Assembly (NCBI GenBank): GCA_903927855.1
Contig: CAIYOL010000118.1
Span: 1 to 6,280, forward strand
Length of the DNA stretch: 6,280 bases
DNA from: an uncultured Planctomycetota bacterium
Lineage (GTDB): Bacteria; Planctomycetota; Phycisphaerae; Sedimentisphaerales; Anaerobacaceae
Direction of reading: 5' to 3'
The notes beneath the pieces are model-generated. The model saw only the letters and a program-made list of their open reading frames with translations, was not told the origin of the DNA and did no database searches. The position numbers were made by a program, and so were the translations under genes. Shown here piece by piece: positions 1-4,639 of the stretch (within the stretch, counting starts at the first letter, position 1; each line of letters starts with the position of its first letter).

Positions 1-1
1 A

Positions 2-202
2 GACAATCGAGGGCAGGCAGGACTTACGGATGAGCCGGAAAGAAGAAAGAGGGAACATGTCAACCCTCGCGACTTCAAAGTAATGCAGCAATTCACTTCT
101 GAGACGGCAGCCCGGCAATGGGAAAGGAGAATGACGGCGCAGGGATATGGGGAAGATACCAGCGGCAAAGGGTGGAAATACGGCTATACCTTTTCAATCT
201 GA
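2..202 (+). CDS. C-terminal end of an unidentified protein (5' partial)
   Basis: The frame beginning at base 2 is open for 66 codons up to a TGA at 200-202. The other two forward frames are closed within the first 85 bases. The peptide is hydrophilic and rich in Arg, Glu, Gln and aromatics. It contains QFTSETAARQWERRM and ends in GWKYGYTFSI, which looks like a real protein tail rather than random translation. There is no membrane segment and no motif I can assign. The gene starts outside the window, so the length and main domains are unknown. A heptamer tandem array begins within five bases of the stop codon, and I see no conventional terminator directly behind it. I do not recognise the family. 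Confidence refers to this being coding. Confidence 0.55.
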   Translation, partial: DNRGQAGLTDEPERRKREHVNPRDFKVMQQFTSETAARQWERRMTAQGYGEDTSGKGWKYGYTFSI

Positions 203-206
203 AGTT

Positions 207-227
207 AGTTCGTAGTTCATAGTTCGG
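207..227. repeat. Heptamer tandem array 1 (AGTTCRK, 3 units)
   Basis: Three consecutive 7-base units (207-213, 214-220, 221-227) share AGTTC at the same phase: AGTTCGT, AGTTCAT and AGTTCGG. An extra AGTT precedes the first unit at 203-206. The array begins directly after the stop codon of the partial upstream gene. Confidence 0.6.
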
Positions 228-291
228 CAGTTAAATATGGGGGCACCATACTAATTTTTTAACGGCAACTCTCTCGAACTAAGCTACGGCC

Positions 292-322
292 AGAGTAACC
301 CCCCTGCGATGCAGGGGGCTAA
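292..322. repeat. Palindromic element, copy A
   Basis: The left flank AGAGTAACCCCC is followed by a perfect 8-bp stem (300-307 with 311-318) closed by the triloop GAT, then GGGGGCTAA. The same left flank and the same GGGGGCTAA exit occur around the hairpin at 2331-2355, but the inner stem there is different. No T-tract follows, so this is not a typical intrinsic terminator. It resembles a small repeated extragenic palindrome. Confidence 0.65.
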
Positions 323-343
323 CCCCGAGATGTTTTCGAGGTT
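321..343. repeat. Imperfect inverted repeat next to copy A
   Basis: AACCCCGA (321-328) pairs with TCGAGGTT (336-343), with one C.A mismatch and a 7-base loop. It abuts the copy A hairpin, so the two could stack as tandem stem-loops. The right part (332-348) recurs at 507-523 with 16 of 17 bases identical. Confidence 0.45.
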
Positions 344-354
344 GGGGGGTGATT

Positions 355-389
355 CATTTATGATTTATTATTTTCGATTTATGATTTGG
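355..389. repeat. Heptamer tandem array 2 (GATTTAT, 5 units)
   Basis: Five contiguous 7-base units start at 355, 362, 369, 376 and 383. All keep ATTT at positions 2-5 of the unit, and the second and fourth are exactly GATTTAT. The 11-base string ATTTATGATTT is consequently repeated exactly at 356-366 and 377-387, 21 bases apart. Confidence 0.6.
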
Positions 390-423
390 AGAATTGGTGG
401 GAAAAGTGCGAAAGGGTGGGAAA

Positions 424-451
424 GATTTAAGATTTAAAATTTGAGATTTCA
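424..451. repeat. Heptamer tandem array 3 (GATTTAA, 4 units)
   Basis: Four contiguous 7-base units start at 424, 431, 438 and 445: GATTTAA twice, then AATTTGA and GATTTCA. The ATTT core and 7-base period match array 2. Array 3 is displaced from array 2's phase by one base. A further ATTTGAGATT at 489-498 copies the middle of this array. Confidence 0.6.
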
Positions 452-460
452 GAGAATAAA

Positions 461-492
461 ACCCGCGCAATAAATTGCGGGGCTAAATATTT
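461..492. repeat. Palindromic element, copy C (bulged hairpin)
   Basis: Bases 462-464 and 466-470 pair with 475-482, giving an 8-bp stem with G465 bulged out and the loop TAAA. The hairpin is followed by CTAAATATTT. The 14-base string GGGGCTAAATATTT (479-492) is identical to 2352-2365 at the right edge of the hairpin near the glycosyltransferase gene, which ties the two elements together although their inner stems differ. The following T-tract is short and interrupted, so terminator function is doubtful. Confidence 0.55.
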
Positions 493-506
493 GAGATTGT
501 CTCGGA

Positions 507-526
507 GTTTTCGGGGTTGGGGGAAA
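507..526. repeat. G-rich 17-mer, second copy
   Basis: GTTTTCGGGGTTGGGGG (507-523) differs at one base from 332-348. Its right end with the next three bases, GGTTGGGGGAAA (515-526), recurs exactly at 1444-1455 on the other side of the membrane-protein gene. Confidence 0.5.
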
Positions 527-572
527 CTAAATCTGGTGTTGAGACTGCGGCGATGGGTGATAAATTATGTTA

Positions 573-601
573 TTGACGCGGCTGGGCGGGGAGTGTAGTT
601 T
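573..601 (+). promoter_or_regulatory. Possible promoter of the membrane-protein gene
   Basis: TTGACG (573-578) matches the -35 consensus at five of six positions. Seventeen bases later lies TAGTTT (596-601), a poor -10 with three of six matches. A TATAAA at 616-621 has a better -10 shape but no -35 at the right distance. The signal is weak and the start point is uncertain. Confidence 0.3.
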
Positions 602-636
602 TAAGGAAGAAACGATATAAAGGAAAATTAGAATTC

Positions 637-643
637 AGGGAGG
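637..643 (+). promoter_or_regulatory. Ribosome binding site of the membrane-protein gene
   Basis: AGGGAGG lies six bases before the ATG at 650. This strong Shine-Dalgarno match fixes the start and is one of the better arguments that this unrecognised ORF is translated. Confidence 0.75.
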
Positions 644-649
644 TCAGTT

Positions 650-1417
650 ATGACACGCACACAGAAAATTTCATTTCGGTTACGGTGGTTTTTGCTTGTT
701 CTCTGGGTATTGTGTTTCGCCTTTGGAGTTTTGTGGGTGATAGCTGGAACCTTGTTTGAGAAGTTTGGTGCGGGGCTGTGTGGTACTCCTGCGGCTTTTT
801 TGGGGCCGTTGTTTTTTTTGCTTGAGAAGTTGCCTCAGGAATCAGAGTTTCTGGGATGGGTGTTGTGTGTTATTATTTATTTGGGGGTTTTCCTTATGAC
901 GCAGTGGCTGTTTTTGTGTCCGCGGCGTGTATGGAAGATGAAGTTAGAGCCGAGCGGTCGGCCGATGAAGCGAGCAGCTATTGGGGTTGGGTTTGCAGTA
1001 ATGCTTTTGTCGGCGGGGTTGTTATATTCCGTTCTTGATTTGGTGAGTCCCGTGGGAGATAGTGAAGGGATTTTTAAGTGGGTGTTTCTACTGATTCCTG
1101 TGATTCTGTGGTTTTTGTGGTCGGTTATTTTTTTGGTGTATTGGCGTCGAGGCGATTATTATACGTGGACAAGCCGTGTGATTCGGGGGCTGATAGCAGG
1201 AAGCGTGTTAGAATTATTTGTGGCGGTTCCGGTTTACGCGACGCGACAGGACAACTGCTATTGTAACAGGGGCTCGTACGCGGGTCTGGTTTTTGGGGCG
1301 ACGGTACTTCTGTGGGCGTTCGGGCCGGGCGTTTTTCTTTTGTTTGTCAAGGAAAAGCATCGCAGGGAGAAACTGCTGGATTTTGAGGAAAACAACAGCC
1401 CGATGAAGACAAGATGA
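650..1417 (+). CDS. Polytopic membrane protein of unknown function
   Basis: A 255-residue protein with a strong Shine-Dalgarno sequence and about six to seven hydrophobic segments, near residues 11-33, 46-59 (short), 66-90, 109-131, 141-165, 177-197 and 210-233. The loops carry Arg/Lys clusters (91-108, 166-178) and the C-terminal tail is highly charged (234-255), so the tail is probably cytoplasmic. The most distinctive stretch is residues 185-230. It has an acidic residue inside a membrane segment (E188), a CxC pair (C203, C205) in a short loop reading RQDNCYCNRGS, and then a Gly-rich last helix with FGPGVFLLF. This could be a metal, redox or structural site, but no enzyme motif is recognisable. 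Third codon positions favour T and G strongly, more than in the other genes here, which may reflect hydrophobic content or a different history. It is convergent with efp and has no co-directional partner nearby. The function is unknown. Confidence 0.8.
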   Translation: MTRTQKISFRLRWFLLVLWVLCFAFGVLWVIAGTLFEKFGAGLCGTPAAFLGPLFFLLEKLPQESEFLGWVLCVIIYLGVFLMTQWLFLCPRRVWKMKLEPSGRPMKRAAIGVGFAVMLLSAGLLYSVLDLVSPVGDSEGIFKWVFLLIPVILWFLWSVIFLVYWRRGDYYTWTSRVIRGLIAGSVLELFVAVPVYATRQDNCYCNRGSYAGLVFGATVLLWAFGPGVFLLFVKEKHRREKLLDFEENNSPMKTR

Positions 1418-1609
1418 AGACCAAAGCGGGCAGGCGATGCAGCGGTTGGGGGAAATTTGAAAAGAAGGAATGAGTCCCCGACAGGGAAGCACCCCGGAGA
1501 GATAGCGGACGACGCATCTCACAGGGCAAGCGTGAGCAGCCCCCGACTACGACATTCGAGGGCAGGCAATCGAGGATCTTCGCTGCGCTACGAGGGGCAG
1601 CACGAATTT
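1418..1609. other. Convergent spacer between the membrane-protein gene and efp
   Basis: No credible gene lies here. A TTG-initiated frame runs from 1457 into efp but lacks a Shine-Dalgarno sequence and is antisense to efp. The spacer holds GGTTGGGGGAAA (1444-1455), shared with 515-526. It also holds an 8-bp imperfect stem, 1539-1546 with 1556-1563, having one C.A mismatch like that of the 321-343 hairpin. A 5-bp stem, 1582-1586 with 1597-1601, is followed on the + strand by TTTTT at 1607-1611 and could be a weak terminator for + strand transcription. No good terminator for efp is visible on the - strand. Confidence 0.5.
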
Positions 1610-2170
1610 TTATTCTTTAACGCGAGTGACGTAGAGGCCTGTTCTGGTGTCGACGCGGATGAGTTCTCCCTGCCTGACAAACGCGGGCACCTGCACGACT
1701 AAGCCGGTATCGAGAGTGGCCGGTTTGGTCTGGCTTTGTGCGGTCGCACCTTTGATTTCCGGCGGCGTATCGACGACCGTCAAATCGACGGTGTTCGGCA
1801 GCGTGATGAGGACGGGCTTTTCATCGCAGGAAGCAATTATTACCTGCATATTCGGCTTAAGGTATTTTACGGCGTCGCCAAAAACAGCGTCATTGAGGGT
1901 AATCTGGTCGAAAGTCTGCAAATCCATAAGTACGTGCTCGGAAGCGCTCGAATAGAGGTATTCGTAGGACTTTCTTTGGAGCTCGACCTCTTCGAGAATC
2001 TCTTCGGAGCGGACACGGATATTCTGGATAGAGCCGTCGGCAATGCTTTTTACCTTGGTCTGATAGACCGCCCCTCCCTTTCCGAGCTTGACGTGTTCGA
2101 AATCAACGATAGTGTAGAGCTTGCCGTCGAACTTGATGGCCTGGGCTTTTTTCATTTCTGATGCTTTCAT
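1610..2170 (-). CDS. efp: Translation elongation factor P
   Basis: A 186-residue protein of normal EF-P length and architecture: N-terminal KOW-like domain (about 1-63), first OB domain (about 66-127) and C-terminal OB domain (about 130-186). The C-terminal signature is well kept (KPATLDTGLVVQVPAFVRQGE, then VDTRTGLYVTRVK). EF-P binds ribosomes stalled on polyproline, between the P and E sites, and promotes peptide bond formation. The domain I loop tip reads VKLGKGGA, so the residue equivalent to E. coli Lys34 is Lys31. E. coli has VKPGKGQA, so the Pro two residues before the tip is Leu29 here. A tip lysine is compatible with lysine-type modification or with no modification, and excludes the arginine-rhamnose type. 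No modifying-enzyme gene lies in the window. The start at 2170 is supported by GGAG five bases upstream; an internal Met6 has no such signal. A near-consensus promoter precedes the gene. Confidence 0.97.
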   Translation of the reverse strand: MKASEMKKAQAIKFDGKLYTIVDFEHVKLGKGGAVYQTKVKSIADGSIQNIRVRSEEILEEVELQRKSYEYLYSSASEHVLMDLQTFDQITLNDAVFGDAVKYLKPNMQVIIASCDEKPVLITLPNTVDLTVVDTPPEIKGATAQSQTKPATLDTGLVVQVPAFVRQGELIRVDTRTGLYVTRVKE

Positions 2171-2175
2171 GCGTA

Positions 2176-2182
2176 CTCCGCC
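2176..2182 (-). promoter_or_regulatory. Ribosome binding site of efp
   Basis: GGCGGAG on the - strand ends five bases before the ATG at 2170. It decides the start in favour of Met1 over Met6. Confidence 0.65.
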
Positions 2183-2220
2183 GGCTACTAAACTAAAAGT
2201 ACTAAAATACTTAAAAACTC

Positions 2221-2249
2221 ATTATCCCAAAACACGCCTCAATTGTCAA
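2221..2249 (-). promoter_or_regulatory. Sigma70-type promoter of efp
   Basis: On the - strand a perfect TTGACA (2249-2244) is followed after exactly 17 bases by GATAAT (2226-2221), five of six matches to the -10 consensus. Transcription would begin near 2214, giving a leader of about 44 bases that includes the Shine-Dalgarno sequence. This is the strongest promoter in the window, as expected for a housekeeping translation factor. Confidence 0.8.
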
Positions 2250-2261
2250 GAAAGCCAACCA

Positions 2262-2280
2262 AGTAACCTCCGAAGTCAAG
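2262..2280. repeat. Half-copy of the palindromic element
   Basis: AGTAACCTCCGAAGTCAAG matches 2326-2344, the left flank, left arm and loop of the full element, at 18 of 19 positions. It lacks the right arm and so cannot fold into the same hairpin. It lies 12 bases upstream of the efp -35 box. Confidence 0.6.
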
Positions 2281-2309
2281 AAAATAAACCCACCGGATAA
2301 ACCGGCGGG
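2281..2309 (-). terminator. Intrinsic terminator downstream of the glycosyltransferase gene
   Basis: Bases 2289-2296 pair with 2302-2309 as a GC-rich 8-position stem with one A.C mismatch and a 5-base ATAAA loop. Read on the - strand the stem is followed by TTTATTTT. It lies about 95 bases past the glycosyltransferase stop and just before the efp promoter, so it would stop read-through into efp. A weaker CTTTT on the other side could give some + strand activity. Confidence 0.6.
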
Positions 2310-2323
2310 CTTTTGGATTTAGT

Positions 2324-2366
2324 AGAGTAACCCCCGAAGTCAAGGACTTCGGGGGCTAAATATTTT
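2324..2366. repeat. Palindromic element, copy B (perfect 11-bp hairpin)
   Basis: CCCCCGAAGTC (2331-2341) pairs perfectly with GACTTCGGGGG (2345-2355) around an AAG loop. The left flank AGAGTAACCCCC (2324-2335) equals that of copy A (292-303). The right flank GGGGCTAAATATTT (2352-2365) equals that of copy C (479-492). A T6 run starting at 2363 follows on the + strand, but no + strand gene ends here. On the - strand it lies about 50 bases after the glycosyltransferase stop, where it could protect the 3' end of the message. Confidence 0.7.
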
Positions 2367-2403
2367 TTGGATGAAGATTTTGTTAAATTTGCGGATGCGG
2401 TTT

Positions 2404-4569
2404 TCAGGGATTGAGAGGCTTTGGGCGGGATAATCTTTCGAGGGCTTGTTGGGCGCGTTTATTTTGCGGATCTAAGGTGAGGGCTTTTTGATAGGCCCCG
2501 ATAGCTTCCCAGGTTCGGCCTTGTTTTTCAAAACATACCGCCAGATTAAAGTATGTTCCAGCATCATTAGGCGCAATTCGCAGAGCCTCGTTATATTTAA
2601 TAGCAGCTTCTGATAACTTTCCCAAAAGGGCAAGGGTATTTGCCGTATTGTTCAGCGTCTCGGCATCATCCGGTTTTAAGCTCAGCGATATCTCGTAATG
2701 CTCCAGAGCCTGGCTCAATTGACCCTGGATGACAAGGATGTTGGCGAGGTTACTTTGTGATATGGGGTCGTTCGGATTAAGCTCGACGGATTTGGAGTAG
2801 CATTGCATTGCTTCCGATATGCGGTTTAGACGAAGAAAAGCTGTGCCGAGATTATCGTAGTAGGGTGCCTTATCAGGCTCGATTTCAATAGCTTTGCGGT
2901 AATACTCAACAGCATCATTGACCTTTCCCTGCTTAAAAAGCGCCACGCCGAAGTCTTCGTACAAACGAGCACTATTCGGGTCTGCCTTGAGGGCGATGCG
3001 GTAGTGTTCAATAGCATCATCGAACCTGCCTGCATCTACCAATAGCAGGGCTAAATTATTTTGTGCCTCGACATAGTCTTTTCTTAGAGTAACCGCCATA
3101 GAATAAGCATCGATGGCCTCGGCAGTATGGCCTTGCTTACCGAGCGAGTCTCCCAGGCCATAATATAATTCTGGTTCGTAGTTGAGCTGCTCTGCGGAGA
3201 AAGGCCCGGCGAGGCTGGTTGATATTGCGATGGTCAAGATAATCAGCAAGGCGGCTGTTAATTTTGCCCAATTCCGAGATTGGAATAGATGCCATATAGT
3301 GGTACAGCCGGCGGCAGCTAAGACGGCTATCAGGGGGATTGTCGGGATGCGATAACGTGAGGCTACAAATACTAATATTACAGAGGCCGGGTAAAGGACC
3401 AGAAACAACCATAATGGCGCACAGACTTTCCGCCAATTAAAAATCAATCCAATGACAGCCAGCGGCAGCAGGAGGCCGAAGGGGAATCCAAATCTGCCCA
3501 ATTTCCAGAGACCGATTTTCAGGAGTGAAGACCATTTTCTAAACATGTAGATATCAATATTTCGGGGTGTCTCACGAGAGCTTAAAAACTGGGTCGATTT
3601 GTACAACATGCCTTTGAGGAAACTTGCCGGCTGTGTGCGTATGTAGTTGAGAGCTTTATCGGAGAAGAACTGCTCTGCTTTGAATCTGTCTTTGATGCCG
3701 TAATTGGCCGGCAGTTCTGTAAGTTTTTGCCAGGCCATACCCGGCCTGATATTGATGGTCTCCTTGTAGTTGGGATTATTACCGATATAAAGATTGATAC
3801 CGCCAGACTGCGGGAGGAAACTGGCCTTGCCCACGGTGCGGTAGCTTAAGAAAGCAACCGGCGAGGCGATTGAAAGGAAACCAGCGAGGAGGAGCAAAAG
3901 ACAAAGGGCAATCTTTTTGGGATTTGTGTGCCGGCGAATCCAGACGAACACCAGCCAAATAAGTGCTGCTGCAGAGAAGGGGAGAAACTCAGGCCTTGTG
4001 ATAATACTAAGGGCCGCGAATAATCCCAAAGCGAAAGAGGCACAGAGATTTGGTTTTTCGGCGGTTTTAATCAGGACGAGCATCAGGTTCACTACCCAGA
4101 ACGCAGACCAGCAGGCTGCTAAAAGCTCACCATCGTAAAAGACTAGGGGCATATATAAGGCTACAAAAACACCGGACAATACACCCACCGTTTTGCTGAA
4201 AAGGTTTTTACCCAGGAAATACGCGAGAACAGATGTCAGGGAGCCAAGCAGCGTCTGAATAATCTTTACCGTGAGAATTGATGAATTGCTCAATTTGTAA
4301 GTCACCGACAGGAAGAGAGGATAAAAAAAAGGATGCCAGAAGAATTCCTGTGTCAGCGAACCTGTTTTAAGCAGGTCTTTAGCCATCTGGTCATACGTGA
4401 GCGAATCTACTATGGGTGCGGAGAAAGTCGGATTGTCGGAACTATCATAGAGATAAGCTGCTCTGACGAAAGCCGCCAACAGGAAAACAAGCAGAGCAAC
4501 TTTAATTTCCTGCGACGATATAATTTTCCTGTGCGGTTTGTTTGTAAGTTTTGCGGACATTTTGTTCAT
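2404..4569 (-). CDS. GT39/ArnT-like membrane glycosyltransferase with seven C-terminal TPRs
   Basis: A 721-residue protein with two parts. Residues about 22-454 form a GT-C type membrane module with roughly 11 hydrophobic segments. Family-typical features are an acidic first external loop (D55 in APIVDSLTYD), HPFFYPLFL (79-87), YDGELL (145-150), TRPEFLPF (191-198), a long hydrophilic loop (about 241-355) and SRYRIP (404-409), which resembles the Arg-x-Pro region of GT39/ArnT relatives. Such enzymes use polyprenyl-phosphate sugars on the outer face of the membrane. Residues 466-703 are seven TPRs, each exactly 34 residues with no gap, capped by a short charged helix. A basic N-terminus (cytoplasmic) and an odd number of membrane spans would put the TPRs in the periplasm. 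The design parallels eukaryotic TMTC O-mannosyltransferases, so protein glycosylation is plausible; lipid or polysaccharide targets are possible. The start at 4569 has no clear Shine-Dalgarno sequence, and Met4 is an alternative. The gene follows queG after 70 bases, probably on one transcript. Confidence 0.85.
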   Translation of the reverse strand: MNKMSAKLTNKPHRKIISSQEIKVALLVFLLAAFVRAAYLYDSSDNPTFSAPIVDSLTYDQMAKDLLKTGSLTQEFFWHPFFYPLFLSVTYKLSNSSILTVKIIQTLLGSLTSVLAYFLGKNLFSKTVGVLSGVFVALYMPLVFYDGELLAACWSAFWVVNLMLVLIKTAEKPNLCASFALGLFAALSIITRPEFLPFSAAALIWLVFVWIRRHTNPKKIALCLLLLLAGFLSIASPVAFLSYRTVGKASFLPQSGGINLYIGNNPNYKETINIRPGMAWQKLTELPANYGIKDRFKAEQFFSDKALNYIRTQPASFLKGMLYKSTQFLSSRETPRNIDIYMFRKWSSLLKIGLWKLGRFGFPFGLLLPLAVIGLIFNWRKVCAPLWLFLVLYPASVILVFVASRYRIPTIPLIAVLAAAGCTTIWHLFQSRNWAKLTAALLIILTIAISTSLAGPFSAEQLNYEPELYYGLGDSLGKQGHTAEAIDAYSMAVTLRKDYVEAQNNLALLLVDAGRFDDAIEHYRIALKADPNSARLYEDFGVALFKQGKVNDAVEYYRKAIEIEPDKAPYYDNLGTAFLRLNRISEAMQCYSKSVELNPNDPISQSNLANILVIQGQLSQALEHYEISLSLKPDDAETLNNTANTLALLGKLSEAAIKYNEALRIAPNDAGTYFNLAVCFEKQGRTWEAIGAYQKALTLDPQNKRAQQALERLSRPKPLNP

Positions 4570-4592
4570 ATTATTATGTTAGCATTCCAGAC

Positions 4593-4617
4593 AGCCGGGC
4601 ACAAGATTTGTGAGGCT
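4593..4617 (-). other. Hairpin between queG and the glycosyltransferase gene
   Basis: AGCC (4593-4596) pairs with GGCT (4614-4617), and CACAA (4600-4604) with TTGTG (4608-4612), around a 3-base loop. A 3x1 internal loop separates the two helices. No T-tract follows on either strand, so it is not an intrinsic terminator. It lies 23 bases before the glycosyltransferase ATG and could affect processing or translation of that cistron. Confidence 0.35.
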
Positions 4618-4639
4618 AAGAAATATGTAGTAAATCCTT

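Larger units (their letters stand above)
203..649. other. Repeat-rich non-coding spacer
   Basis: This stretch of about 450 bases has no convincing open frame on either strand. It holds three degenerate heptamer arrays (207-227, 355-389, 424-451), a perfect GC hairpin (300-318), an imperfect one (321-343), a bulged one (462-482), a 9-base direct repeat GGTGGGAAA (396-404 and 415-423), a 10-base repeat ATTTGAGATT (439-448 and 489-498), and a G-rich 17-mer in two near-copies (332-348 and 507-523). The last 75 bases carry the expression signals of the downstream membrane-protein gene. I see no tRNA and no ORF of a mobile element. Confidence 0.7.

Noticed and set aside
396..420. Possible G-quadruplex in the GGTGGG repeats
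   Set aside because: Only three runs of three G occur with a 12-base loop between them, so the usual four-run pattern is not met.
292..492. CRISPR array or tRNA gene
   Set aside because: The repeats are short, irregular and self-complementary with no uniform spacers, and no cloverleaf or anticodon arm can be drawn.
812..819. T8 tract in the membrane-protein gene (and T8 at 5333-5340 in queG) as phase-variation switches
   Set aside because: Both frames are intact and 8-base tracts are common by chance. Neither gene is otherwise a typical phase-variable target. Slippage or sequencing error is possible but unsupported.
7..1568. 13-base identity TCGAGGGCAGGCA at 7-19 and 1556-1568
   Set aside because: One exact 13-mer match in about 6.3 kb, in purine-rich sequence, is close to what chance gives. 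One copy lies inside the partial coding region.
1457..1702. 81-codon + strand frame starting with TTG in the convergent spacer
   Set aside because: It has no Shine-Dalgarno, its last third is antisense to the efp 3' end, and its composition is not protein-like. It is best explained as a chance open frame.
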